64,000 nucleotides of DNA from Gnetum montanum (GCA_015680685.1 MNCI01007686.1:227405-291404); one strand, 5' to 3'; shown: positions 1-12,990, counted from the first letter of the stretch. The notes: generated by a model from the sequence alone, not told the origin. Made by a program: numbers and translations.

Positions 1-896
1 AAGTAATTAAAAGAAATGAATTTTCCCTGGCCCCGCTGACGTTGTCGGTCTATGACTGCCAATGGTACCCCCTACTGAGCAGGAAGACTGCAATCGCCAT
101 GAGAAAGGGAGAGAGAGAAAAAGAGAGAAAGAGAGACTACCCATCGTAGTCCACATAGGCTAGCAATTACGATTCTCAAAGCCTGCCATTGTCTACCACC
201 TTTTGTGCACTATCGTAGAGAGGAAGATCGTCTACCCACATTTGCACCACTAAGACAAGCTGTGGGCCCAAAGAAAATTACACGTCTCATGTCCTGCGCA
301 TGGGCTGTGTTGCCGGCATTGTTGCAGATAGAAAGAAGAGAGAAAAAAACCTCCTACCATCGGTGAGAAGATTCACAAGGATTCAATTTTGAGCCGCTGG
401 CTCCTATTTTGGACCTTCCTTGAAGATCAACTGGAAACCTATAAAGAAAAGAAAAGAAAACAGGAAACTGCTGCATAGTGGAGGGGAAGCTACCCCTCTA
501 AGATCCATCCCAAGATTTTCTTTCTCCCTAGTTTTATAGCCACTGTGGCCATCTATAATTATGCCTACATTTCATGTAATGGCTACAAAAACTACCATCA
601 CTTCTTTTGTAATAACGTCCACGTTCTCTAATTAAGTGCCCACTTATGTTCATAACTTTCGAATAACTTTCAAACCGTCTACCACTAACTTCTGAAACTT
701 CTGCCACTAATAACCATAACCACCATAACTTCCAAAATGTCTACCATTAATGACCATAACCGCCACCATTAATGACCACCACCTAACAATTTAAATGCCC
801 ACTACTCCCATCATTTTTTTTGTGGTTATTAAGAGAGAGAGATAGAGACATTGATAATCATGGTCCCATGAGAGCATGGGAGTGTTGACATCAACA
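1..896 (-). repeat. 3' LTR of element G (cut by window start)
   Basis: It matches 5810-6743 almost base for base through a GA-rich tract, the CCACTGTGGCCATC region and the terminal TGTTGACATCAACA. Several CpG sites differ by C-to-T or G-to-A. The U5 end lies outside the window. Confidence 0.88.
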
Positions 897-915
897 CTTA
901 GCCCCCAAACTTTTA
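897..915 (-). promoter_or_regulatory. Polypurine tract of element G
   Basis: On the minus strand this reads AAAAGTTTGGGGGCTAAG directly before the LTR start. That is the expected plus-strand primer position. Confidence 0.7.
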
Positions 916-2145
916 ATTGCATGCCAATGCAAGGAATAAGACCACAAAAACTTTAAAATGATGCAATAGGTAGGGAATCACAAACATCACAAAACAAGCA
1001 AATAGAAACTTAAAAGTAAACTAAACATGATTAAAATAACCATATAATCAGAAGAGAACTAGACATGGGCCACCCAAACCAAACCATCTTATTTAATCGA
1101 ACTCTAAATATATAATTTTATTTATTTTAACTACATATATCTATATATAATTAAAATATAATTATGATTTCTTTCCCAATCTTCTTACAAAGTAAAAGTC
1201 AACAGCATGTGGACTACTTTGAGCACAAGACCCATAATAAACTTAATGAGGATAGGCTCATATTAGATTGTGGCTAGTCACAACTTTGGGATTTTTCCTT
1301 GGAACTTTTTTTTTGGAAAATATGTTTAAAAAGGGAAATGGAGGTTAGGGTGAGGATAGATGTCAGACCCCATCACACTTAAGAATTTGTTACATTGCCA
1401 ATGAACATGATCCTCATTCCTTCTTTTTTTAGGAAACTTTACCCATGGTGTACTTCATTCTTAAGGTAGGAATTCCAACATGAGTTTGGCCAAATAGATG
1501 CATTTCCAATGAACATGATCCTTTCGGAACTTTGCCCAAGGTGCAGTTCAACCCTCATGTATGTGCCTTTGATTACAATTTGATGACATCATAGCAGGTC
1601 TCCTAGGTGGCTAAGGGTTCTCAAGTGGAGATGAACACACTTCACCCCATTGTTCATGGGGTAACCATGGATCATCACACTTGAGGGCTAGGGCTTATAA
1701 GAGGGAAAATGGGGTTATCCAAGGTCACCTAGTGATTATGGCTAACCATTCTCCAACATCACCTATCCTACACTCACATGATCATGATGATTACATGATA
1801 AGTCAACACAAATCTCATGCTCCATAATCCAACATAACTAGAGAAACTAAAACCTTGAAAAAGACTGGGAAGAATCAATGCATTATTAAAATATATAGTA
1901 TAAAAGAGATTTTATGTAATAGTACTAGGAAATATTATATAAAGAATTATACTCACATTATTTTCAAATGGTGTTCTGATGACCCAACGCCTAGTAACTC
2001 AAAAGACCATAATGATTATTAAAATCATATGCAAAGAAAAAATCAAAAAAATGTGTCAAAAAAGAAATGATGGAAATGCAAAGAAAATATGCAAATGCAA
2101 CTATACACAAATGAAATGCATGACGAAGAGGAAGAAAACATGCAA
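916..2145. other. Non-coding stretch between integrase remnant and 3' LTR of G
   Basis: AT-rich sequence with no coding feature I can recognise on either strand. It occupies the position where some Athila/Tat elements carry an extra gene, but only stop-filled sequence is seen. Confidence 0.5.
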
Positions 2146-2682
2146 CTAAGAATCTACTAGGTGTCCACTTGGGGCACCTAAGTAGAAATGCTTTGGATGG
2201 AATGCATTAAAACTTCTAGGTAACTTATGTCCTTGCACATCAGCAACCTTATACACATTGGGGCTAATGACATATTTAATTCGAAATGGGCCTGAAAAAA
2301 TAGGAGAGAACTTACCTTGAAGATTTTCTTGGTCACATGTTCTACCTTTTTCTAGGACTAAGTCTCCTATTTTAAAGACTTCACCAACGTACTTCTTTTT
2401 TAGACATTGTTTAAAAATTTCTTGATAATTATGATTACAAAAATCAAGACATAACCTTAACTTGCTTGTATCAAGTCTTTCTTTGATATAAGTTTTAATG
2501 ATAGGTCTAGGTCTTGGTGGATCATCGGATATAGCCTTTCTAGGAGAAGCTTCCATGGATGTGTTGTTAAAATTTAGCACACCTTCAAATGTTTTAAGGG
2601 GTAGGGTCTTATTTATATCTTTATCTTTCCCTAAAGGTGGCAGATTACTCAGACGAAATCCATTATGTTGTTGATAAGGCAA
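2146..2682 (-). pseudogene. Integrase C-terminal remnant, element G
   Basis: A 178-codon open stretch whose second half fits the C-terminal domain of Ty3/gypsy integrases: a GDLVL motif, then SGPFRIKYV and YKVADVQG, ending in a conserved FHPKHF-type tail. The catalytic core with its D, D and E residues is missing, so this is the end of pol fused to sequence I cannot assign (the first 60 or so residues). It lies downstream of the protease on the minus strand, so a large internal deletion has removed RT, RNase H and most of integrase. Confidence 0.75.
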
Positions 2683-2904
2683 GGTATCTCCATAGATTTC
2701 TTTGCCATCTCTAGAACTTTGATAGGATTAGGTGGAACTTGTATATGAAACAAGATTTATTTTTGTAGTTCCACTCACATAGTCATTTACAGCATGTTTA
2801 CTATGCTCAACCTCAATAACCCCAACATAAGGATTAGTGGTTTGATCTTCCAAAGATTGATTTTGTTGATCCAAGGATGTAACTACTTATTTGTAGAAGG
2901 GTTC

Positions 2905-3489
2905 TCAAGGTATAGTCATGTATTCAAATATTCCTTTGATTGGGATTAATAGTTTTGAGAAATCCGACCTAAAGAAACCTCCAAACCTGGCTACAAAAGT
3001 CCTAGATAGAAGCACACCATAGGTAGGTGACATGTCAACTATTAGGATATCTGTGTAACATGTGAATGTAGGGTATTGTTTAAGTTGCACTTTCACTCCT
3101 TTTAATGATGCTACTATAGGTACGTTGGACCCATCAAGTTGAATCACATTTTTAGTTTGTGGTATCATTTGTACTCCTAAAGTCTTACATACCTCAAGTG
3201 GCATGACACTAACAATTGTGCCAGAATCCATCAAACAATTATGAACATTCTTTCCTAAAATAATTAGAGTTTTCAAGAAAGGAGGTTGCTCTTTCTTGTT
3301 CATCATGGAATTTTTTGCATTGTGTATTGATAGCGTGTTAGGACTTTTCGCGAAGTGAACTTGTCTTTCAAGGATTGGAAATTTTCCTTTTCTAGTTTTA
3401 GGTGTATGAACTACGTTCTGTATCATCTGTTTCATTTCATTAAAGTGTAAAAGATCACACATTGAAATGTTAGCCTTAACTTTCTTCAA
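2905..3489 (-). pseudogene. Retropepsin-like aspartic protease remnant, element G
   Basis: The 194-codon frame contains LMDSGTIVSVMPLEV, the D-S-G-T active site of retroviral-type aspartic proteases, about 85 residues in, followed by a hydrophobic LGVQMIPQ strand and later TYGVLLSRTFV, resembling the second conserved protease segment of plant gypsy elements. Such an enzyme would cleave the element's own polyprotein in virus-like particles. It is separated from gag upstream by stops, so it is not part of an intact polyprotein. Confidence 0.82.
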
Positions 3490-3599
3490 ATTCTCAACTA
3501 GATCATAGGTCTTGTGTTCATCTTTGGCTTCTTGTTAAGGTAGTGTTCTTCTAATTATAGAAGGTGGGTTTCATTGTTGTGGAGCATTTGTTTGGGATG

Positions 3600-4902
3600 A
3601 CCCAATTTGAGTATTTATGTTACTTTAACTAGGAGCTCTTCTGTTTAGAGGAGTGTAAGGGTAAGTCCTAGTTTGTTGCTGTGTGTTGTTCATGATGTCA
3701 CTAAGTTTATGGTAGCAAGCATTATGTGGGTTGGGATCGCTTACCATAACTTGCTCCAATGAGGAAACCTCTTCATTTTCTATTTGATGAGGTACATTAA
3801 GGACCATAATAGGGGGTTTCCCATTTTGTTGACCTTGGGTGTTGTCACCATATAATGCTAAAAATTGGGGACAAGTCTTCTCAGAATGTTGCCTAGTGTT
3901 ATGGAGGTGACAATAATCGTCATTAATTGATGAACTAGGCTTTTCAGGTTGTATGGGACCCTTGTTGTTGTTTCTCTTTAATTCAACTACATTGGAAATT
4001 TTTTGAAGCAAAGTTAATATCTGGGTCATTTGATCTTGAGCTTGAGTTGTGGATTCAACAAGATTAGATACCTCATTCAAACTAGTGTTAGATTGTAAGA
4101 ATGGATTACCGCCTTCGATTGATCCTCATTCAAACTAGTGTTAGATTGTAAGAATGGAGAATATGTGGGACATTGAAAATAGCTATTTGTAGGTTGAGCC
4201 ATTTGAAGGGAAACAGGAGTTTGGAACATAATGTTGGTCATTGGGAAAGTTGGTAGAGGTAGAGGACTAGGCTGCATAAGATTGCTAACACTCATCATTA
4301 TGAATTGAGTTTGAATGCTATTCATAAGGATGATTTATTCTAACTCCATGGCTTTAGCCATTGCTCCCTGTATTTCTATTATGTTTGAATCAGATTTGAT
4401 GGCATAGGAAAGGAATGGGTCGATGGTAGAAAGGTAAAAGTTGAGGATGCCATCGGGCTGTGGACGCATCTCACTTGGCACATAGGTTAGCTGGTGAAGG
4501 AATCTCAGGTTGTAATCCCTAACATTTTTCCCAAGTAGCTTTCTTAAGCTAGTGAAGTTACTTGACGTGATTGTAGGGCTTGCAAATTTGTCAAATTGGA
4601 TCAAAAACTTATTTTTGAACTCCTACCATGAGTTAATAGAGGCATTGGGAAGCATCAAGAACCATTGGGTTGCTTTGGTTCTAAAAGTTATCACAAATAC
4701 CCTACATGCCACATCATTTTGGACAATGTTGTGGATGCCTAGTAAGGTTTCAAAACATTGTATATGTTGCCAGGCATCACTAGAAGGGTTTGTGGGGTCA
4801 TAGAACAAATTTAAATTCTGGAGTTGATTTTGGGATATCGTGATAATTAGTGAAGTTGAAGGGGTTACTAACCAAGGGAGTTGGGGCTTGATTAGCTGTC
4901 AT
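3600..4902 (-). pseudogene. Gag remnant, element G
   Basis: The minus strand starts with an ATG at 4902 and runs through broken frames. It shows a capsid-type retrotransposon gag segment (an AWQHIQCFETLL stretch, then WFLMLPNASINSW, then FTSLRKLLGKNVRDYNLRF) and, nearer the end, a zinc knuckle YCHLHNTRQHSEKTC with spacing C-x2-H-x4-H-x4-C. Gag forms the particle shell and binds RNA. There are at least three frame breaks (near 4610, 4330 and 4080), and one coincides with a local tandem duplication. Confidence 0.82.
4071..4176. repeat. 53-bp tandem duplication inside gag of G
   Basis: The stretch beginning CCTCATTCAAACTAGTG occurs at 4071 and again at 4124. The duplication shifts the gag frame. 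Confidence 0.8.
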
Positions 4903-5590
4903 CCTAGTCCAAGTTCTCCTAAGAATAAAACTTGAAAAGTGTGAAGCTTGTTGTTTCCTTAATGTGAAGAGACGAGTGACTGGTGAGTTAGAAGCGGAGG
5001 AGAGTTCACTTATAAAATAGAACTATAAAATATAATTGTTAGAATGAAACTATAAAATTGCCTAAAAAGAAAAGAAAATATTGAAATAATCTTTTTTTTG
5101 GTAAAGAAAAACACTAAAATATGCTATATTTTTATATATATAAAAATGATATATATATATTTTTTGAAAAGAAAAATAAATGTAGAAAATTGCAATAATT
5201 ATAAAATTAAAAAGGGAAACAATAAAGTGTGAGATTTTAGAAAAATAAACTTAAAATTGCATAATCAAATAAAACCACCTTACCTAACCTAGCACTAAGG
5301 TAAGGANCGACAACAAAAAAATATTACAGAAAAATGGGTGATGAGACCTGAAAGTTTTCAGCAAATGAACTTTTGATAACAGGAAATAAAGGGCTCAAAA
5401 ATTCTTTAAAAAAAATTTTCAAGGCAATGGTTGAAAATAGAAATTTTAAATTAAACAGGTTTGAAACAAGGAAAATGAAATTTTTAGGGAATAAAAATAG
5501 AATAGGGACTAAAAAAGGACAGAAAATAGATATTTCAGAAAATGAGATAACAATGGCTAGAAAAATAACAAGAAAAGTTGATAAACAGAA

Positions 5591-5609
5591 GGCCCTCCTT
5601 CTAGCGCCA
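5591..5609 (-). promoter_or_regulatory. Probable primer-binding site of element G
   Basis: Minus strand reads TGGCGCTAGAAGGAGGGCC about nine bases inside the 5' LTR. It begins with the TGG complementary to a tRNA CCA end. I cannot assign the tRNA; it is not the tRNA-Asp site used by elements A, B and D. Confidence 0.55.
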
Positions 5610-5618
5610 AAAAGGTAT

Positions 5619-6646
5619 TGATGCATAAATTTTAGTCACACCAACATCAGGAAAGAAAACTCTTTTTAGGATACTATTGCCTAGGGCGCCTCTCATATGG
5701 GTATGGAAACCCAAGAATAGTTTCAGTTGGAGAGGGCTACGTGGCCTTTTGAAAATAATAAACTAGAAAGAAATTTGGAATTTAAATTAAATAATTATCT
5801 TCAATACAATAAGTAACTAAAAAATGAATTTTCCCTGGTCCCACTGACGTTGTCGTTCTGTGATTGCCATTGGTATCCCCTATTGAGTAGGAAGACTGTG
5901 ATCGTCACGAAAGAGGGAGAGAGAGAAAAAGAGAGAAAGAGAGACTACCCACCGCAGTCCACATAGGGTAGCAACTACGATCCTCAAAGCCTGCCATCAT
6001 TTGCCACCTTTTGTACACCATCATAGAGAGGAAGATCGTCCACCCACGTCTGCACCACTGAGACAAGCTGTCGGCCCAAAGAAAATTGCACATCTCATGT
6101 CTTGCACATGGGTTGTGTTGCCTACATTATTGCAAATAAAAAGAAGAGAGAAAGAACCCTCCTGCCATCATCGAGAAGACCACAAGGATCTGATTTTGAA
6201 CCGTTGGCTCCTATTTTGGACCTTCCTCGAAGATTAGCTGAAAACTTGTAAAGAAAAGAAAAGAAAAGAGGAAACTGCTGCTTAGTGGAGAAGAAGTTGC
6301 CTCTCCAAGATCCATCCCAAGAGCCCTCTTTCTCCCTAGTTTTATAGCCACTGTGGCCATCCATAATGATGCCTACATTTCATGTAACGGCTATAGAAAT
6401 TGCCATCACTTCTTATGTAATAATGCCCATGTTCTCTAATTAAGTGTCCACTTATGTCCATAACTTCTGAAACGTTTGCCACTAATGACTATAACCACTG
6501 TAACTTCCAAAAAATCTACCACTACTGACCATAACCACTGTAATTTCTGAAATGTCTACCACTAATGACCGTAACCACCACCATTAATGACCACCACCCG
6601 ACAGTTTAAATGCCCACTACTCGCATGATTTTTATGGTGGTTATTA

Positions 6647-6695
<49 letters not shown>

Positions 6696-6743
6696 TATTG
6701 ATAATCATGGCCCCATGAGAGCATGGGAGTGTTGACATCAACA
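5619..6743 (-). repeat. 5' LTR of element G
   Basis: Complete LTR of about 1.1 kb, TG to CA, matching 1-896 over the shared part. It includes a long GA microsatellite at 6646-6695 that is much shorter in the other LTR, so the two LTRs differ in repeat number. Confidence 0.85.
6646..6695. repeat. GA microsatellite
   Basis: About 50 bases of (GA)n broken by three AAAG steps, in the U3 part of the 5' LTR of G. The sister LTR has only a short GA run at 830-846. Confidence 0.9.
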
Positions 6744-9070
6744 GATAGCCTCTCTAATAACCTAGAGAAGATCATTTTCCACCAGATCATAATGAGTTTG
6801 AAAAAATTTCAATGGGGAAACCATCATAACCTAGAGCCTTCCCATGACTCAACTTGGAACAAGCTACCTAAAGCTCCTCCTTGGTGATATCAGCATCTAA
6901 ACTTTGCAACATAGTAGAATTGATAAGGCTAGGATAATTGAGGGTAGTAGTCTAAAAGATGAGATGTCCATAGAGGTAGTAGCAAAAAGGGTTTCATAAT
7001 GGTTCTTAAGAAATGAGAGTATACTATTGTGGTTAGTGATGGTGGTATCATCACAAGAGATTTTTTCTAAAGAATGTGAAGGAGAAGAGCTATTTAGATA
7101 CTTGAAAAATTCCTTACAATGTTTATCTTGAATATTTAACCAAGTGAGCCTACTTTTAGTTAAGGCACTTTGTGCTCTATACACTTCCCATTGTTGGAAG
7201 GCTAACTGGGCTCTAGCTAACTCCTCCTAAACAAGAGTGTGGAAAGAATCTTGAGCTAATTTATGAATTAGATGTTCAATATTAGGGTGAGTATTACTAT
7301 ATTCTTGTTTGACTTGAGTAGCCACTACCTTACCATATGAATGAGCAAAGTTCTGCACTCTACAAGAAGCACATTGCCACCATTTAATCCAACCCACCTG
7401 ATCTAAAGACCTAGGTTCAGCATTCCAAAGGTTAAAGAAAATAAGTCAAGTAGAAGGGGAAGAGAAGTAGTTGTTATGTAGTCAGAAAAGATGAAATTTA
7501 TGTCTATAATTACTGCCATGAATCTAGATAGATATAGAGATGGCAAGATGGTTTGATAAGGTGGCGTGTTGATGCACCATAGTAGCAGAGAAGGCTTGCC
7601 AAAAATAAAGGATAGAAAAATAGAACCTATCTAACCTACTGTAGATGTGAGCCTATCTAAGATAGAGATTGCTCCAAGTAAATCTATGAAACAGATTGCT
7701 AGCAGAGGCATCCATCCCATAAAAAAGGTAGAACTTTTTCTTAAAGGAAGACTAGGTTTGATACTTGAAATTTGGTAGTTGAAGAAACACCCCCGCCCCC
7801 AAGCTTATCTTGAGGAAATTCTATCATATTAAAATCTCCTTCAAAACTTCAAGGTATTGAGAGAAGAGAATTAGCTAGTTCCTACCATAGGAGAGCACGT
7901 TCTATAGAATCATTAGGGGCATAAATCGAGCAGATACTGAAGGGGCAATGCAAGGAGGAGAAGGTAGCCCAAGAAACTCTATGACCAGATTCAAAACCAC
8001 TTTGAATGATTTTATCTTGATAGTAAGTTGATAAGATAATGGTAGCTCTTCCTTTCCCACTCACGTGGGAGGTAACAAGAATTGATAAGTGAGGGAGAAA
8101 CCAATGGGCTCAAAGAGATAAATGGTTTGCTAAAATCTTAATTTTTTTAAGAGGAACAAAATCAAAAGTAATATTAAGACTAGAAAGAAAGTTACTTGCA
8201 CACTTTTGTTGAAGCCTATCAGTAATGCTTAGATGTTCCATGATAGGAGGTTCATGGGGAAGCAGAGGGCATGTCAAATGAGAGGTCAATAGAAGGTTCA
8301 AAAGTTGAAGTATCAACTTCCATTGTTTGTGAAAGGAGGACAAAGGAGTTGTTTGTAGTGACAAGGCCATCGAAAGTGTTCAGTGGAGAGGAAGTGGAGG
8401 GTGGAGTTGTAAGGGAGGAAGCTTTGATTCGTTTCCTTCCACTACCTATAACAAACTCCTCACCCAAGACAAAGTCCTTGAATGACTTTGAGGGGATGAC
8501 ATATGTTGAGGTATGTGCACCTGTCTATGGCATTTGTACCTTTGAGCGGCCAAACAAAGAGGAAGAGTTTGGAGCTATTTTGGAAGAGGATCTAAACCTA
8601 AAATGATGGTGGGTGGAATGGTGTGTCTTGGAAATGGATTTTTTGAGATGTGATGGATTGATTTTTCTTAGCTAAGAAGGGGCACACCAAGATATGATGC
8701 TCAGCCAGATGATAATAGCTACATAAGTTTGGAAAATAAAAATAATTGATTTTCTAGGTGAAGAGTTTTCCACTAGTTCCAAAGGCTAATGAGGTCTTCG
8801 TAAGAGCAATATCAAGTTTGATATAATAACGGCAAATTTGAGTTCCATTGATCATAGTGCTATGGTCAGAAATAATAGGACCAAGGGTGCTCATGATGTT
8901 CCTCTCTATAGATGAAAAAATGAGTGGAAGATTTGACAATTCCACATACCAGGGAATTGTGTTAAATGCTAGTTCATTGACATTAAAGTTAAATCTCTAG
9001 GTGTGCATAATTAGAGTTGCATTCTATGTTGGAAAAATTTTGAGAGAGAGAGCCTTCTCAACCTAAAAGG
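6744..9070 (-). pseudogene. LINE (non-LTR retrotransposon) remnant, interrupted by element G
   Basis: Read on the minus strand, this holds in order: an ORF1-like gag piece near 8945-8754 with a decayed knuckle after it (C, H and C kept near 8735-8690); an endonuclease-type segment near 8064-7882 with FSICSIYAPND, the IYAPN motif of LINE endonucleases; a linker with SRLTWLNIQDKHCKEFF near 7150, the usual segment before RT; and the start of RT (HGKALGYDGFPIEIF) near 6830-6780. The reading stops at the LTR of G at 6743, so the RT core was separated from the rest by that insertion. Many stops and frameshifts show a long-dead copy. Confidence 0.75.
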
Positions 9071-9571
9071 CCTTGGATAGTTCCATAAGAATAAAATTCT
9101 GAGCATAGTAATGGGCATGAGAAACTTGAATGCCCTGGGGTTGAAGGAGGCTTTGGATTTACGTGTTAATACTTAGAAACCTTCATTATTTGAAGAAAAA
9201 TAAAGTGTGTTGCAAAATCTTTAGAAACTGCATCAAAAAAATCATCCAGAAGAATGAAATCAATTTTAGGCAAGTTAGAAGAACTTCCCTACTGGGGAGC
9301 AAAATTGGACAAATTTGCCATTGTAGAACCCACACAAAATTGACCCCATAGCACCAGCAAGACCACCCACCACCATAGAGAAAGTGAACACCACCACCAC
9401 TCTCCCATAGCATATAATAGCATGTAGCTCTTGAACATAGCCACCCACTGCAACACCAAAATACATAATAATTGTGTAGAACAGCACCTCCAGCCACTGC
9501 ATCGACCCATGAGGTGAGCACAGTGGTGGTTGCAACAATAGCAACCACAAAGGAAACCTTTAGTCCCTAAG
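9071..9571. other. Unassigned flank left of element A
   Basis: Sequence with a CCACCAC-rich stretch near 9360-9420. Several overlapping minus-strand frames are open only because of composition. It could be the 5' part of the LINE, since similar composition resumes after element A at 18758, but I see no domain. Confidence 0.4.
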
Positions 9572-10449
9572 TGATGAGTTGTCATCTTGTCAAGCCCCAA
9601 TTTCAAAGCCCCCTAACGTCAGGTATCCAATGTCTGAGCCAAGAAGTGACGTTGAATATCCAACATTGCCTCATTTGGGTTTGCCTATAAATACAGCACT
9701 TGGACGCTTAGATGAGATAGTATGTAGAATGTATGAAGTAGGGAGAAATTTTTAGTTTTTAGTTTATTTTCCTTAGAGATTGTTATTCCCAGTGCATGCC
9801 TGGAGTGTGATGTTTGTAATTGTACAAAACCTTTGTTTGAGTGTGACGTTCTTGGACATGTTACATGACTAGCAATAAAGATCAAGATTACTCCCATCAT
9901 TGCAACATCCACTTAGATTATTATTGCTTTCAATTATTAATTATTTACTACTTTCTTTAGTTAAATGTTTCCATTTATTGCTATTTACTATTCCTATTAT
10001 TAAGCAAAATGCGTACACCTTAATCATGAGCATTTAAGTGTAAATACTTAGTAATCTAGTAGTGCATTATTTGGCACACCCAGTGACATACACTTAGCAA
10101 TTCTAGAAGTAGTCTTACAAAGTCCAAGACATATACAGATGATTAAGGGTGAATACCCATTGCACATAGGCTAGTTAGATTTCATTTTCTATTATCCATT
10201 AGCTTAATTAATTTACCTTTTTATCATTATTAGGAGTAGTGTAAAATTAGAGGCAAACATAATACACCTCAGTTTGGACTCAACCATACATGACAAAGCT
10301 ACCACTAGTCCAAGTGGGAAGAAGTGAACTACGATTAGAGTGTAATGATCTAGATGCCATAACTAGTCCCATCCATGAAATTTGATCGGATCATGCGTGA
10401 GTGCTTGTGATTCATATGGTTGAGCATAGGGGTACCTTGCTGCTCATCA
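9572..10449 (+). repeat. 5' LTR of element A
   Basis: 878 bp. A TATA box TATAAATA is at 9686-9693 and an AATAAA signal at 9874-9879, so U3 is short (about 115 bp) and R/U5 long. U3 has AACGT/AACATT-type words that recur inside the element near 14370-14430. Confidence 0.92.
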
Positions 10450-10450
10450 T

Positions 10451-10468
10451 TGGCATCATTGCTAGGGA
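10451..10468 (+). promoter_or_regulatory. Decayed tRNA-Asp primer-binding site of element A
   Basis: Reads TGGCATCATTGCTAGGGA against the tRNA-Asp complement TGGCGCCGTTGCCGGGGA: 13 of 18 match, and all five differences are C-to-T or G-to-A, as expected from decay of methylated cytosines. Confidence 0.8.
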
Positions 10469-10859
10469 TGGTGCTCGTTATCTAGATTAGTTATATCATA
10501 CATGATTGTTGTAAAAGGTATTAACAATATGTCTTTCTGAAAATATTAAATCACACACACTATAAACCAACAACAATGTCTCTCCCACATAGAAATGACA
10601 ATGCACTGTATAGTGAATAGATTCATTGGAGAAATAACATGATATAAAATGAAGACAATTGGAGTGATCAACCTTATGCAAGGGTTTCTTATGATCATGA
10701 CCACCCTAACAACACCCAAATACTACATTCATCTAAGGTAGATAATCTCAAAGGATATGGCATAGGTCCTAAACTAAGGGAGGCCTCAAGGCCTAAGACC
10801 TCAAAACCCAAAAATGATAAATCAAAGGACCCTGAAGAACACATAGAAGCCATGGCAAT

Positions 10860-12990
10860 TCTTCTCTTTTCCTTCAATGTCTAGTTCTGACGAAGATGAA
10901 TGTAGGTATAGAGATATGGCTTCACTAAATAGTTGGACTAAAAATTGAAATCAAACCCATGGGAAAGGTCAAAGAAAACATCATCATGATCAAACAAATA
11001 GCAATAGACATTTTACTCACAATTTTTTTGATGACAATGAACCCTTGTTAGCCACTAAGAGCCTAATGCACATCATAGAGGCCATTAAGATATCTCACAA
11101 ACATCACAAAAAGAGCCATTTACCTAAGCTTAACATGACTAATATTTCTATATTTGCAAGAGGCTATAATTCAGATCCGCAACATTAATTAAAAGCCTTT
11201 CATGATGCCTGTGCTTTCTACAACATTGAAAGTGAGTGATAAAAGCTTAAATTATTTCCTAGGACACTAATTGATAGAGTTGCAGTGTGGTATAGATTGT
11301 TGAGACCAAATTCAATTCGATGATGGTCTATAATGCTGGAACTTTTCAACAAGAAATACCAAACCTATGTGAGGGTGTCCAATTTGAGGAGATAGATCCA
11401 AGAATGGAAATATGAACAACATGAGCCCTTGGACCTTACTGAATAGACACCCAAGCCATGGTTTCTTTGAGGAAAGGCAACTTTTCGACATCATAGATGG
11501 GCTTCATAATGAAACAAGGGAGATCCTTGGGATGTACACCCCAGGGTAATTATATGAGCTCCAAGCTCATCAGATCAAAGAGCTAATCGAGCATGTGGCA
11601 AAAGAAGAATGATAGATATGCAAATGGAAGAATGTTGAGAAATATCAATGGGACCAAACTCTTCAACAAAATGAGGTCCAAATCTATGATAAGGAGAACG
11701 AAACTGCTCTCGATATGGTGATTCCACAACAAACCTTGCCGATACAAAAATCTATTGATGAACTTGAAGCAAAGTTTAATAGGATGTCTACATGGATATG
11801 TGAAAATATTACAACTCTCATTGAGACAGTCGAGGAGAGAATCATGCAAAATAAGCCAAGCGATCACAATCAACAAAGGATAAAGAACCAAGAAATAGCC
11901 AAGAACACTTTTTGACAAACAGGAAAAATAGCTAAGAAACGTGAGGTTATAGAATTAACCACAAACAAAGATAATCGATGTGACATCTACATATATGACC
12001 ATCCAAAGGGCCATTGCATAGTATTTTTGCATCTATGAGAGTATTGGGTAGGTGTCTTAAATCTGAAGTTTATGCAAAAGCACATGCTTGGGAGATTTCC
12101 TCTTCCACAAGGTAATTATAAACAATCCCACAAGTGATCATACCATCCTAGAGGGACTTATTACTAGCCTCAAAATGTTCATCAACCATAGTAGCAACAA
12201 CCATAGTTGTGGAGGAGGCCACCACCAAATCAGCCATCTTTGCTGAAACCGCATGGATATTATGTTCAACACCCTATTTCTCCAACTAGTTCTACATCCT
12301 CCACTTCAAATCGCCACTACCACTCTCTTAAGTACCATCAATCCATGACATACCCTGAAGGATTACCACCTCATGCCTTTGACCATCCATCCTATCCTCA
12401 TTATTCTCATAATCCACCTTCTTATATGCCACCTCCAACAACACTAGAAGGTTTTGCACCAAAATATCAACAAACGAGTGCCACTTGTGCTATAAATGTG
12501 CATAGACATGCTAACACCAATGGGTCCTAATCCAAACGTAAGAAATGTCCCTTCTGAAGGGAAGGCCATAAGCCAAAGCAAACCATGCATGGATCCACCA
12601 CATCAACCAAACCACCATAAGGCCAACCTAGTGCACCACCTTCCCTATCACAACCAACATCCTTTGATTATACACAAGGGCCACCATCCATCAATACTCC
12701 AATCCCAAATCCAACTAATGAATTTAATAATGTGGGGAGACAAATACATCCATGCATACCATATCATGATCAAGGGTGCAATTGTGGGCCAACCATCTAT
12801 AATGTTAACACATCTCATATCCTAACCCACCATACATTAACCATCAAGTGTGTGACCAACAATTTTTATACCCAGCCACCACACCACCAATAGGTACCTA
12901 GTGGCTAGGGTATGGACAATTTCCAACATTTCATACATGCATGGATCCTATTAGTCCACTTATTAATCCTTGCCACAGCCAAATGTTTAG
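10860..12990 (+). pseudogene. Gag remnant, element A
   Basis: Plus-strand frames, heavily broken, show the gag core common to A to D: ARGYNSDPQ, then KAFHDACAFYNIES, then MLELFNKKYQTY near 11340 and a following LRR-IQEWK stretch. Further on come TLPIQKSIDELEAKFNRM at 11737-11790, a zinc-knuckle-like piece near 11980 (YDHPKGH, cysteines largely lost), and a long Pro/His/Tyr-rich tail from 12200 to 12990. The first part of gag seen in B and D (a LDEY..FTFILH block) is not recognisable. The tail ends at a G-run homologous to the end of pol in other copies, so pol was deleted here. Confidence 0.8.

Larger units (their letters stand above)
1..6743 (-). mobile_element. Element G: degenerate Ty3/gypsy LTR retrotransposon
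   Basis: Two direct LTR copies, 1-896 and 5619-6743, flank an internal region that reads on the minus strand as gag, protease and the end of integrase. Reverse transcriptase, RNase H and the integrase core are absent. The left LTR runs off the window, so its last 190 or so bases (U5) and the target duplication cannot be checked; the right-hand candidate duplication is GATAG at 6744-6748. LTR ends read TGTTGATGTCAACA on the minus strand. The gag has a C-x2-H-x4-H-x4-C knuckle of the kind found in Tat/Athila-like plant elements. It differs in LTR and primer site from elements A to D and abuts a LINE on the right, so it probably inserted into that LINE. Confidence 0.85.

Noticed and set aside
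8271-8606. 111-codon plus-strand frame
   Set aside because: It lies opposite the LINE reading on the minus strand, which has family motifs on both sides.
9186-9606. Overlapping minus-strand frames of 90-120 codons with many Cys, Trp and Val
   Set aside because: Three overlapping frames open at once on CCACCAC-rich sequence point to composition, not coding; no domain is seen.
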